This document shows positions 22,924 to 34,284 of a stretch of DNA of 64,000 nucleotides, piece by piece. The position numbers and the translations under genes are program-made. The stretch covers positions 1-64,000 of the forward strand of contig MZZL01000082.1 of the NCBI GenBank assembly GCA_002749535.1. The letters run 5' to 3'. Origin of the DNA: Apophysomyces variabilis. Lineage: Eukaryota; Mucoromycota; Mucoromycetes; Mucorales; Mucoraceae. Below the pieces are notes generated by a model. The model did not search any database. It was not told the origin of the DNA and saw nothing but the letters and a program-made list of their open reading frames with translations. Numbering within the stretch: position 1 is the stretch's first letter; each line of letters begins with the position of its first letter.

Positions 22924-23930
22924 ATGGCCTCCCCGGTGATTATAATTACAGGAGCATCCCGCGGTATTGGTAAAGCGGTAGCCCTGATTGCCTTGCAGAA
23001 ATTTAACGCACGTGTGGTGGCTGTGGCCAGAAGTGAACCACTTTTGGAGGTGCTACGCAAAGAAGCCGTCGAGCTTGGCAAGGCCGATTCGTTGGAGATC
23101 ATTGTAGGAGACGTAACGGAAGATGCCACCATTCGTCGTGTAATCGGTCATGCCGTAGATAAATGGCATCAGATTGATGCTGTTGTGGCCAATGCTGGGT
23201 AAAGGACAAGTGACAATTTTTGTCAAGCGAACCTCATTCGTTTCTTCTTAAAAAAGCGTTCTGGAGCCCATTGCATCTGTAGCTGAAAGCCCAGTGCAAG
23301 GATGGAAGCAGTAAGTAAAGCAAGACGGCAGGCTTGTTTTTGTTTTTGCTCTTTTCCTTAACGGTGAACAGGCTTTTCGAGATAAACCTTTTCTCGGTGG
23401 TTTCACTGGTCCAACACGCCTTGCCCTCCCTTCGCAAGTCGAAAGGCGCCATTATTATGGTCTCATCTGGAGCAGCTAGCAAAGGTTACTGTGGCTGGGG
23501 AGCTTATGGAGCGTGAGTATTAACAAAATGGAGCATTAACAGTATCTGTGCGCGTGTGTATTAATGTTGTAATCCAATAGCTCCAAGGCAGCCCTAAATC
23601 ACTTGACTCAAACGCTTGGTGTGGAAGAACCTAATGTGACTTCGATCGCTCTCCGACCAGGCGTTTGCGATACTGAAATGCAGGGATTAATCCGTGAAAA
23701 AGGTAAGCTGAATGCCTAGAAAAATCCATTGTTCTGAATCACTTTTGATAGGTCAAGTTGCTATGGGAAGTGATTTCAGCAAATTCGTCGATCTTCATCG
23801 CGAGGGGAAACTCAATCCACCCGAAGCACCTGGTCATGTAATTGCTGCTTTGGCTGCCAAGGCGTCGCATGGCCTTTCTGGCCGTTTCCTTAGCTGGGAC
23901 GATGAAATCCTCGCAGCCTACCGTATGTAA
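22924..23930 (+). CDS. short-chain dehydrogenase/reductase
   Basis: A classical SDR, a Rossmann-fold NAD(P)(H)-dependent oxidoreductase. It starts [20 protein letters not shown] with the TGxxxGIG cofactor motif. VVANAG is the NNAG-like structural motif, [13 protein letters not shown] carries the catalytic Ser, and [14 protein letters not shown] is the YxxxK active site. RPGVCDTEM follows, and the protein ends [16 protein letters not shown] at TAA (23928-23930). It has five exons; the first intron starts at 23199 and a second splits WKQ/LF. YGASK is formed by splicing across the third intron. Length (about 250 residues) is normal. It resembles fungal sepiapterin-reductase/benzil-reductase-like SDRs of the yeast YIR035C/IRC24 group, but the substrate cannot be inferred. 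Confidence 0.88.
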
Positions 23931-24023
23931 ACTCTTTCTCTCCTTTTCCGATTCCAGAGAAGATAGACGCTGAAGAAATGAATGTTTGCTTTATTATTAT
24001 AAAATGACCTGTTAAATGCCCTT
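23931..24023. terminator. tail-to-tail intergenic, shared 3' region
   Basis: Only 93 bp separates the stop codons of the dehydrogenase (plus) and CCT4 (minus). The minus strand has AATAATAAAGCAAAC shortly after the CCT4 stop, a plausible poly(A) signal. Transcripts probably overlap. Confidence 0.5.
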
Positions 24024-26114
24024 TTATCGGCTCTGTACCTATACAAGAGATCAGTGGAGATGCTCCCCTGCCTGGCACTTCCACTTACCAAGTCATCAAT
24101 CTTCAAAATCATCTTCACCGTTTCCGCTGCCAATTCAAGAGCACTTGTACTGACCAACAAAGGCTGTATAACATTTTCCTCTAGAATGTTTGTAATCGTG
24201 CTCTTTTTCACATTGATGCCCGCCGTTTTTTCGCCGCGGATATGTCGATTTCGAAGCTCGGTCACAATAGAGATAGGGTTTAAACCGGCGTTTTCTGCCA
24301 ATGTTGTGGGGATCACTTCGAGTGCTTCTGCAAATGCCTGGAAACAGTATTGTTCCATTCCCTTCAACGTTTTGGCATATTCCATTAATTTCTGGGAGAC
24401 TTCAATCTCGGGTGCGCCTCCGCCGGCAATTAGCGCCCTAGCATGTATATCAGATCACGCTTTTTCGTACGCATCCAAACATACCTTTTCTTTACTAAGC
24501 AGCGGACAACGCAAAGAGCATCGTGCAATGAACGATCGGACTCTTCCAATACGAGGGAGTTGGCACCGCGGCAGACAACAGATACTGTCTTGCCGGCATG
24601 CTTCATACCGGTTATTTTGACAATCCTGGATCCTGATGCATCTGTCTCTTCTACAAGATCTGCGTAACCCAATTTATCCTCGGTAAAAGAGTCGACGTCA
24701 GCCACTGGTTTGCAACCAAGGGACTACAATTTGATAAGTATACTGAATCAGGAACCATTACTAACTGTACCTTTGCGATAAACTCAATCTCGTCACGTTC
24801 AATGTCTCTTACCACCAGGATCTTAAGCTTAGCCAAAAAGTGAAGAGAAAGTTCGTTCACTGCATCTCGTAAGATGGATTTTTGAATGAGAAGCACATTG
24901 CACCCCGATTTTTTAATCTTTTTGCACATGTTAAGAAGGTATTGACGTTCTTCTTTCAGAATTTTGTCCATCTGTCGATAATCGTTTACAACAATCTGAT
25001 TTTCCATCTAATAGCCTTTATGTTAACATGCTACATCGGAACTGATTTAACCTTACATCCGGTTTTGGCGATGATAATTGAAACTGGATCAAACCGATTT
25101 TGGCCTTCTCCATTCTGGTAGGGCCACTAGCAGTTTTTACAACGTTTTGATTCAAGACAAGACCATCCACCAATTCTGTGTCATCGATCGTACCTCCCAC
25201 CTTTTTGACCACACGAATGTCATTCAGGTTAACATTGTTTGCTATCGCAGGGTCAATCACACGAAGAACCGCATCAACAGCAATAGGGGCAAGAAGCGTG
25301 GAATATTGTGAGACGATCTTACGTAATATTAGCATCCTTTGTTTGTAAACAAAAATGGGGAGGTAATACCTTTGAATTCAGCGAGGTAGACGCCGCACGA
25401 AGCAGAGAATCACGATCGGATAAGTCAACTGACACTGCCATTTCTGTGAGGAGCTCAACGGATTTCTGCGCGGCGCGTTGGAAAGATTCGGCAATTGTGG
25501 TCGGATGAATACCTAGAAGCATTTTCGACTTTGTCTTTCTAGCCCTTATAAACTGTATAAACTTGTTTACCTTTTGCAAGCATCTTTTCTGCTGCGGTAA
25601 GTAGCGAACTGCATAAGACGACAACGGAAGTTGTTCCATCTCCCGCTTCTACGTCTTGTGCTGCAGATAAATCAACTAACTATACCGCAAATCAGTGATA
25701 TTTACACTTGCATAGTACTGATATTCACCATTTTGGCTGCAGGATGAAGAACAGCCATATGCTTCAGGATAGTGGCACCATCGTTAGTGATGACGACTTC
25801 CCCACTGCCCGTCTGGATCTGCAACGACCGTCAGAATCTATCTTCTGATGCCGGATTTCACTGTTACCATTTTATCCATGCCTCTAGGACCAAGAGATGT
25901 TCGGATGGCATCACCAACGGCTAGTAAAACCTTGTACATTAATTCTCATATCGGCCAGAAAACCCTCAAACGTTCAATGCTGCCTCTGAAGGGCGCTCTT
26001 GTCAAATATAGACGTACCTTTAGCAGCAACAATATTGCTCATCCTAACTTCCGTGGGCTTTTCTTTGTCCCGGAAGCTCGTATTGTTCGATGTTGGTTTT
26101 GCTATGTCTGTCAT
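24024..26114 (-). CDS. CCT4: CCT/TRiC chaperonin subunit delta
   Basis: One of eight subunits of the cytosolic ring chaperonin that folds actin, tubulin and other proteins. The protein starts [20 protein letters not shown] and [11 protein letters not shown]. It runs through [37 protein letters not shown] (nucleotide-binding/hydrolysis GDGTT), [66 protein letters not shown] and [20 protein letters not shown]. The [13 protein letters not shown] motif, [18 protein letters not shown] and [12 protein letters not shown] follow. Delta identity rests on [17 protein letters not shown] and the IDDLVQSR end. The final splice joins KIDDL to VQSR, placing TAA at 24024-24026. At least seven introns. No damage seen. 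Confidence 0.94.
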
Positions 26115-27400
26115 CGTTGGCTGTATAGGAAGATGAGTTGATGCAGAAAGATGGTGTCGTTTCAAGACCCGCTTCAAGGCGAACGTGCGAACGTGTCAAA
26201 TCTGTCAGTCACGGCAATGCGGTTTCAGAAAGTTTAAGGTGGGCCACACAGGAGCGGAGTGCCTGGAATACAGGTTTTCGAAGATTTGATTGCGCCTTTG
26301 TCAAAATATTTCGCGCTGATGCATACTTGATCCTTCCATGGACGCAATATTTATTTAGAGAGTTTATAGCGTGGAGAAACGGTTGATTAACAGTGTGGTG
26401 CTCGGAACTATCCACTAATCAAGTTAGCAAACGAATACCTCACACACTATTGGTAGGATACTAGTATTGCACAAAACTGTATCCTCTACAGCAGTCTCAA
26501 CTCTGTCTCAATCTCGTCTCAAGGCTGGGTGTGATAATGAGAAACTCAGTTTTCACCTGATAGGACTAAAATATGCGTCGTGTATTTGAACGGTCGTTGG
26601 CATCAATGAACAAAAATTGAAGGTCACGATAATTGACAATACACATCCTTTTCAAAGGACGTTGTTTTTTGGTGCGGTGAAGAATACTAGTTTCAGATCA
26701 ATCTGTGCTATGGATACTGTTGCCTTTCTTTGCATTTTCAGTATACGTTTCCTGCAACTGCATTATATTTTTCTTTCTTTTTGCTTTCGTTAGGGGAACA
26801 GTCACAAGCGAACAAGATCCATCTGGCTTCCACATAGTTTTCATATGTGGTGATGACAGGTCATAGTCGGGTAGCCTCAATCATAGGAGCTGACGACGCC
26901 ACCATGGTACCTGAGTGTAGATGCGTATGTATCTTTCCAAACTTCAATCGATAGCCGCAGCCATGCAGAGAGTTTTATGTGCCGACATATTTGATTGATT
27001 TGGATTATATACGCCAGCAAAAACAAAAAGACCTTCTGTAATTCATGGCACCGGGAAATGAATAGGACCCATAAGTTTTATCCATCAAATGTAACAACTT
27101 CCAAATGTAGAAATACAATCATCTGCACAACTTTTTTCCGTTGGATAAGAAGGCTAATATATATTGTCTATTTGAATTATTAATCCACAACCCATTCTTC
27201 TTTTAGATTGCTCCAGTTCATTATCCTTGTTAGAAATCAGCAGAATGTGATGTGAAACTTCTCTATCCGTAGTTTGCAAAATGTTCATTGCCTGACCGAT
27301 TACTTGATTTTTCCACCACTGGCAGGGTTAAAAGACCAAACACGAAAAGATATAGTTGACTCATAGTATCTATGAAGGAAATCTTCTGCTTTCTGAAACC
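26115..27400. other. CCT4 upstream region and gene-poor interval
   Basis: Contains the CCT4 promoter side and no intact gene. A 60-codon minus-strand frame at 26698-26880 (MRLPDYDLSSPHMKTMW...) has a protein-like composition but no recognised family. A short sequence at 26330-26360 matches a segment near 11430 (listed separately). Confidence 0.4.
26326..26356. repeat. copy of a short dispersed repeat shared with 11427-11457
   Basis: TTGATCCTTCCATGGACGCA-type sequence here matches TCGATCCTTGCATGGACGCA near 11430, and both run into an AT-rich WATTTATT. Two mismatches in about 28 bases. The role is unknown; it could be a shared transposon end or a fragment of a repeated coding sequence. Confidence 0.5.
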
Positions 27401-29397
27401 ATTTGTTCTCTTATCTACCGGCGAAATAGCTGCTGACCGCCAACCTTCATTGAATGCGACTTTTGCAGTGGCTGATTACCAGAAGTTTTTTCGTTCTACT
27501 TGTCCTATTGTGCATCTTTCAGCTATCTATTCGCTTGTTACAAACCCAACGAACACGTTCGAGGTCTTATGAAATGTCAAGTATGATGATATGGATAGTT
27601 TTGATGTCTTGGGCTGCGAGTGAAAGATCATCACGATATTGCCTGATGCACGACATAACCCAGATTATGTTATGGGAGCATTCTTCGATTTATATGCGCT
27701 GGATAGCATATGCCGAAAGCATGGGCTCAAGTTTGGTCATGTAATCATAGTTGGTCTGCACCACACTGCGACCATTCGAGGCATAATTCTAGACAGTAGA
27801 GAGGTTGTGAGGTCAAGATACAATAAAAGAAAGAAGAAGTCTACACGTGCTTCAGCGTCAACGATAAAAACAACCGAAGAAAGTAGTGCAGTAACGGCTA
27901 TCGAAAATAGCATCAAGGAAAGCACAACTAGTATCAAAAAGATTGAGGCGGAGAAAGAAGAACGAACGACAGCAAAAGAACCACAAGCTGCTTTCAGAAC
28001 ATAAGAAGCTATAAGACCTTCGATATCAGAAATAGATCACCACTAATGGAAATATCCCTGCCATCGTTGCACTCACTAACTATGTGCTTATGTGTCATAG
28101 GCTTGTATCCAGGAACAATTAAGAAAAGAGGCGGAAAAAAGTGCGAATGGACGAAAAAAACGTAAAAATCCAAAGGAAGACAAGCAGAGCATGACGAAGG
28201 TCAATTTCAAGCACTACAAGCACGAAGATGACGCTTCAAAGATGGATTTGAGTGGCCTAGCTAATAATCAAGCAGAGAACATTTTGTTTTCTGGAACTGG
28301 TTATAGGTTACCGTGTCCGAAGCAGTAGCGTTGCCCATGGAGCGGTTAAATTACCACTTGAAGCTTTATATCGCTTTACTGCTTTGGAGAGTGAGGAGGT
28401 TACTTCAATTGGATAGTGCAGAAGGGAGAAAGAGAAGAAGAATGACGACGATGGAGGCCGAGGTTTCCAAAGATCGCCAAACCATTTAAGATCAAAACAG
28501 GATATATCGACGATATTTGTTTCAGTAGACGAGTGGCGAGACAACGAGAGTGTCGTAAGCATGTAAGAAGGGAGATTTTGTGAATACGTTTTAATGACAC
28601 CGAATATGTCTATACAGGCCTCAGGACAAGATAGGCGAGTAAAAGAAATAAACAATGGTTTAAACGAGAATAGCGTCAAGTCTGCGACTAGCATGGAGGA
28701 TCTAGCTAGTTATCACAAGGTGGTATATGAAGGAAAACTGTAAATTTGAATTGTTTTCATCGCTTTTTAACATACAGGTCTCAAAGGATGGTAGGTCAGA
28801 CTTGCAAGAGTTTTACATGTAAAAGAAGTCGGTTAGAAAAAGGAAACGAACTTGACAGATCTACACCCAGAAGGCTTATTCAAAGATTGCGTCCGCCGAG
28901 CGCTGTCATCTGAAGAAATCCGGCAAAGATGGAAATATCTTGATTATGTGGATCGGGGACGCAGGAACAGCTGTAGGGTCGACCATATATGGACATGCGA
29001 GGCGTGGGGGAAAAAAGCTGAGGCGACAACATATGCAAAATGCATGTGTCAAAATCACTAATGAATTGCAAAGTTCGCAGACATGTCCATACTGCTTTCT
29101 ACCGGTTACGTGCCATAAGAATAAGTAGATAAATGGATCATGAGTAATGGAAGTATTACCTGCACCAACTGCGAATGCCCAAGCGTGAAAATGGGATATG
29201 TAACCCGGGGAAGAGATACCAATACTGTCGTCAACATCGCATTGGCGGGGAGTACGTGCATGCTAAGTTCATCCTATAGGCCTCTTCCTGTCTTTTGTCG
29301 TAAAAGAAACCAGGGTGTACGAGCTGGATATAAATTGTTTAACTCGTTTCTGACTATTTCGGATAGAGTGCGCGAGGAGCGCCTCTTCCAGCAGTAG
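27400..29397 (+). pseudogene. second TnpB/Fanzor-like RuvC nuclease family, decayed
   Basis: A different family from the one at 12-15 kb. Plus-strand pieces in order are DARHNPDYVMGAFFDLYALD and KHGLKFGHVIIVGL (27640-27760), a K/E-rich spacer, NNQAENILFSGTGYRLPC (28265-28320), and IYTQKAYSKIASAER-like sequence. Next comes ILIMWIGDAGTAVGSTIYGH then ARRGGKKLRRQHMQ. The RuvC-II-like Glu and zinc ribbon follow: KITNELQSSQTCPYC (Glu codon 29063-29065), then GSITCTNCECPSVKMGY and the RuvC-III-like RGRDTNTVVNIALAG (Asp codon 29215-29217). The frame changes between the two halves of the zinc ribbon, and several in-frame stops lie at 27600-28900, so it is dead. Relatives usually show a GTDYG-like motif where this copy has GTGYR, so the first catalytic Asp may also be lost; that point is from memory of the family. 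Confidence 0.55.
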
Positions 29398-29982
29398 GAT
29401 ACAGTGCAAGTTTCAACAAGGCATTAAACGAAGGATGACTAACCTTCTTTGTCTCACATGTTGTTTTAATTTTACAAACTGTATTTGGTGACTTGACCGA
29501 TTTGAACTGACTTCTAACTAATCTGAGTCTTCCTCAGGTTAGGTTGTATGTACCGTAGCAGTCTTATTGTCACTTTTCTTCAAAAGAAATAAATACGTTA
29601 GTTTAATCCATCAACTACTTTACGCTCAAATCCCGAGTGTCAGTTATGACAGCAAGCACAAAAATTGTTTCATTTCCACATCCCACCAAATGCTCTTTCT
29701 TAAAGTTCTAAGGCATGAGTGGAGCGAAGAATTGCCAGACTGCAAAATACAGTGACATAATAGCGGAAAACGTTCCTGTATGAAAGGCTAACGTTCACCA
29801 TACTTTCTTTAATATGCATAAGTAAGGGCCATATTTACATATATAAAAGTCTTTCAGAACAAGCGGACCTGCTGAACACCGAACAATACGTCTATAGAAG
29901 GAGTGACACAATATTATCCGCGCTGGTTGCTTCTGCTTAAGAGAATACTTTCGATTAGTATATTAAGCAACTCGATTTGCGA
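29398..29982. other. no supported gene
   Basis: AT-rich sequence between the RuvC-nuclease relic and the PH-domain gene. A 62-codon frame at 29567-29755 has no recognisable features. Confidence 0.4.
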
Positions 29983-30725
29983 TTAATACCTGTTTAAACG
30001 GGGGGTATCATTGCAGGTCCTTATACATACGGTCACCATCCGTCCATTGTTAATTTGGAACGCAACGGTTACACCATGTGTATTTCTTCGATTAGTTCGT
30101 CCAATAGTGAAAAATATCGGCATTTTGCGTTCATCAATATCAAGGCTTATATTGGCTGCTGCCTGTATATGTTCTATCCAAGAAATAACCTCAACTATAT
30201 TTGCTGAGCGCAATAAAAATTGCTCTTGCAATTCTCCCATTAGCCGGAAAATATGCCAGTCATCTCTTGGATAATCAATAGCCAGTCCCGCATCGGCATG
30301 TTGCATAGAAACACTGAACAACGGAGAATCATTAACCTTTCTATGACAAGTATAAACGTGGAGAATAGTGCCCTGTAACCAGAGATAGCGTTTTCTTACA
30401 GGGTAAGGTGCCATCAATATCAGTACGAACAGCAGCTAAGGATTACTTACTTCCAGGTTCGATCGTGCACCTTTTCACCAGACTTTTCGTATTCTCTTCT
30501 GATCTGAATGTAACCTGACTTATAGACGCTGCAACTGTATGGCGGTGGCATATCATTTTCCTTGTATGTTGGTGCCAGACTGTTGGGTGCTTGCTCGCTT
30601 ATCTCCATCCGTCTCCTGTCCTTAATAATACCAGCCCTGAATGGTGCTTTTTCGCAACCATTCTCCATTTGGTTTTTCCGCTTGTTCAAATGAAATATAT
30701 CTGCACCAAATATTCTATTGTGCAT
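29983..30725 (-). CDS. PH-domain protein (short, possibly partial)
   Basis: PH domains bind phosphoinositides or partner proteins at membranes. Two exons on the minus strand (about 30451-30725 and 29983-30394) join to give SGYIQIRREYEKSGEKVHD, RTWKKRYLWLQGTILHVYTC, then FSVSMQHADAGLAIDYPRDD, WHIFRLMGELQEQFLL and the C-terminal PH helix VISWIEHIQAAANISLD, followed by IDERKMPIFFTIGRTNRRN. The intron has GTAAGT and CTGTAAG boundaries, and the splice rebuilds WKKRYLW. The first in-frame ATG is at 30725. The PH core with a DIDERKMP-like extension resembles PH domains of larger fungal proteins, such as Sec7-type Arf exchange factors. Here only about 225 residues are visible, so this could be a fragment or a small stand-alone protein. 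The extreme C terminus is uncertain because another intron may start after NTHG. Confidence 0.6.
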
Positions 30726-31875
30726 GAAAAGCAAAGAAAACGCTGACGGTTGCTATATATACGCTTATGTTTCATGGGTTTCGGGCTGCATTGGTCACTG
30801 TTTAATGACCCTCATGTGGTGCGATAAATGACATCGAGAAATGCAGAATTTTCTACGTTACATAAAAATATTCCTACTTGTATTATTCAGTATTCCTTCT
30901 CTTACCCGCGATTTCAATAACAAAAATCATTACGAGCAATATTGTATAACGCACAGGATGGAGTAACGAGAATTTTCATCAATTTCTTATTGCCGAACAC
31001 TATGCCCCTGAGCTTATTAGATATGTTTCATTTTCATTGCGGTCCGGTTGTCCCAGACGAATAGGTCCATTTCTTCGTAATGGACTCTTGAATAAACCGA
31101 ACGTTTCATAGTGTTAGAAATTCTACCTATGCTTCATACAAATTTTTGAGTATGTTCTATTGTACGTTACGTTAAAAAGGGACTACAACATGGTCCACAG
31201 CAGCAGATTATCCATTTGTTGATTGATTTCATTTGTGCAGCGATAAGTGATATGAGCATGACAGTGGTGCACCTGAACATAAATAGCGTCAAACCCTACA
31301 CATACTTCTCACGCGCTTCTCATTGCCCCTTTCCATAAGACTGAAAGCTTCTGCCTTTTTGACATGGGTTTAATTAGTTGCTGACCTCAATACTAAAATA
31401 GGATTAAAGCAGTGATGAAACTGAAAATGGTGTAAATAGGCATGATATTACTGTATGAGAGGATATTGCAGCAGGGAATAATAATTTGCATAATGTTAAC
31501 TATTAGTAGAACGTCCAACGTTTATGTAAACCATAGATTCGCAGCGTCGATTCACCATATCCGTTTCAAGAGGTTAATACCATATTAACTTTAGAAATAA
31601 TGTCGTATGAAACATTTTAAATTGATATTGATATCGCGTATCAAACTTTACGCGAGAGAAACAGGTGCAGACAGGTGGAAAGAGAATTCCAGGCATCATT
31701 TATACAGACACACTATCACATACTGACTCTTCTACTCAGACAAGATAAGAAGTAAAGCTAAAGGAAAGGCAAAGTGGTGATATAAAACAGGATAATGCTA
31801 AGAATCACTGCGGTAGATGGACGTTCTACCCACTTTCCTGTGGGAGCAGATCCTATAACACGTATTAAAAGAAAA
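30726..31875. other. gene-poor interval
   Basis: AT-rich sequence upstream of the PH-domain gene. No convincing frame, RNA gene or repeat noticed. Confidence 0.4.
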
Positions 31876-31992
31876 ATTGATTCGGGTAGAAACTTTTTTT
31901 CCTTTAGTATACAGCCGAAAACAGCAATCTGTTCTCCAGTTGCGCTCTATAATACATGTTCCGCTTAAAAAAGGGCTTTTGCCCGAATCAAT
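31876..31992. repeat. 117-bp foldback sequence
   Basis: The ends form an 11-bp perfect inverted repeat: ATTGATTCGGG at 31876-31886 and CCCGAATCAAT at 31982-31992, with weaker matching inwards. The 3' half contains TTCCGCTTAAAAAAGG, which also occurs at 43301-43316 in similar surroundings. It may be a small MITE; no target duplication established. Confidence 0.5.
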
Positions 31993-32036
31993 TCTATTAA
32001 ATAAATCGTTCGTTTATGATATGCTCCTTTACTTTT

Positions 32037-34263
32037 TTGTACCTTGTGACCAATGTTGTAATGGAATGTCTATCGATAATTTCTAGTCAACTTTGATCTG
32101 TTTTTGTTTGTGTGCAGCTGCTATAATACGAGCGGCGGCTTTAACATCAGGTGAAGAATGAGCGGATTCATCGTGCACTCAATCCGAACATCGAGCTGAT
32201 GCAACTGCGCATGCCCTTAAAATCGGAACATCGAGGTTGTGCAGTTCCCCATGTTTTTTGTAAATCGGAGCATCGAGGTGGTGCAGTTCGCCATGCACGG
32301 CGAATGGGCGAAGTGCGGCCATGTACATGGACCTGGTGCAGTTCGGCATGGCACTGACATGAGACAGCCCTCATGTCCCCACACGCCACCCCCGCACCAG
32401 CGTGCCGCACTTGCCCTTGCGCGCCACCTCGAGCCACCCGGCTCCTGTCACAAACCCAACCACATCACTTGAAAATTATTATTGCCCTAGTCCCCGCAAT
32501 CTTTATTAATATCGAGGGATCAATTGGAACCAGGACAATAATAAAACTTAACAGTCACTATTGGTCCTCAGGATCTTTATTATTAACGGGATCAAAGGAA
32601 CAAAACGAAGAAAAGAAAAAGGAGGGAAATGAAGACTAAACTATGACTAAACTAAAAACTAAACTATAATCTCGGCCAAAAGGCCTTAGAGAGAATAAGC
32701 AAAGAGAAAATTAACTTCACTTTACTTTGATCTCGACCCAAAAGGGCCTTAATGTTACGAAGAAAGCGAAAAAGAAGTAGGAAATCATGTTCTTTTATAC
32801 TTTTTGCTCTGTGACTGGCAAGTAGAACGGACTTTCTATTATCTCTCTTGTTCTTGCACAATTTACTACAGTAGCAGGGCCGATAGGGCCTGTAGCAAGA
32901 AGTAGTGTTAACGTCATATGAAAACATCAGTAAAAAACTTTGAAAAAAAAATCTAGTATACTACAGACATAACTGTTTTTGGTTTTGAAGAGAACTTGTA
33001 TGGAATTATAACAAATGGGGAGTTAATGAGGCACTTGCGTTTATGCAGCCATGACGGACGAATGTTCAGGATAATCAAAAACAGATCGAACATAGATCAG
33101 CATAGATCCAGGTCGCATTCCTAGCTTGTACATCATGTAATTCCTTTTTATTAAAGAAGAAAAAAGGAAGCAACCCAAATGAGTTTTATTTTACGCAATG
33201 TGAAATCGGGATTGCATCTTCGTCTAAGGGCAGTTAAAATGCCGAATGTTCTGTAAAAGTAATTCTTAGCATCCGTTTGTGTAAAGACAAAACAGAAACA
33301 GAGAAGTAATGGAGTACATCACTTTTGTTCCTGTAAAGCATACATAAACGCGTCTGTTTATGCACAGTGAAACTTGAAACCATAGGCACCAGTAACGCGG
33401 CAACCGTATACAATACATAGCACTGCCCGTCAACTTTTATAGACTTTCTTTCTCCTTTTTTACAGACAATAAAGAAAGCTACTTTTTTTTATATTCTGCG
33501 CCATTTGTCTTAAAATCAGACACCGTGTTGGTCAATTGTCAAACAGTAATAACTCCCATTTCGGTCATTTCAAGCGCTTTGTTTGCCGCCATTAGCTCCA
33601 CAAACCGCATTTGCACATGAGAAGCATAATATCCCGTTTCACACCATGTTTATAGAAGGTCTTTATTTATAAAGCCCGTTTTATTCTAGTTTTACAAACC
33701 GTCTTTTTCTCTTCTTTTAATGTCTGTACTTATATGTCGTAGCACAGAGCGCTGCATAATCCTCGCGCGCGCTGTTATTACAGCGAGCCAATCATATGGC
33801 AGTATAACATCGATGCAGTAGAAATAAGCAAACCGGATGCCGTTTATATCTTTAATGCAGTAAAAGTCTGTGATATAAAGCATAAATACACTACGGATAC
33901 CCATTATCATACGGATGATGAAAAACAAACAAAGCAATAGCACTGAAGTAGTGGTTAAAAATGCAGCGTTTTGGCTTGGAATTAGCACTCCATTTCCGTT
34001 TCATTTGGCCATCGCGCATTACCATAAACAAAGTATGGATTCAACATTGCATTGCTCCTAAATGTATACGCAAAATACAAAGGGTGGTGCGTAAAGACAA
34101 CAGCTAAAAACATATGTACTATTCTATAATCGCAATTGTTTATGCTGGTTACGCTTGCAAATGAGGGAATCGCCGTCACGGATGACCGTGCGCACACTTA
34201 ATCCCTTGGATTAGGAAATCTGCGGTTCTTGTATGACCAACGTCTTGTGTTATACTGTTGTTG
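32037..34263 (+). repeat. left arm of large inverted repeat (2,227 bp)
   Basis: This arm is the reverse complement of 37533-39759. Paired positions sum to 71796 throughout, so there are no net insertions or deletions. I found no mismatch wherever I compared them, including all open frames in the arm. The arm contains a GC-rich patch with tandem repeats (32180-32450), an AT-rich region, and two small frames near its inner end (33692-34197, minus) with no recognised domain. I do not annotate those frames as genes. Confidence 0.95.
32181..32310 (+). repeat. three degenerate ~43-bp tandem repeats
   Basis: Units begin AATCCGAACATCGAGCTG (about 32181), AATCGGAACATCGAGGTTG (about 32222) and AATCGGAGCATCGAGGTGG (about 32264). 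Each is followed by a TGCARYTSCSCATG-like half. The last unit leads into a GC-rich stretch (32290-32450) unlike the surrounding AT-rich DNA. The same array sits in mirror position at about 39486-39616. Confidence 0.75.
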
Positions 34264-34284
34264 GAAATAAATCAAAATGTGTCG

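Noticed and set aside
33692..34197. Two small frames near the inner end of each palindrome arm, identical in both arms
   Set aside because: Identity follows from the repeat itself and is not evidence of selection. No domain recognised, and the two frames are in different phases.
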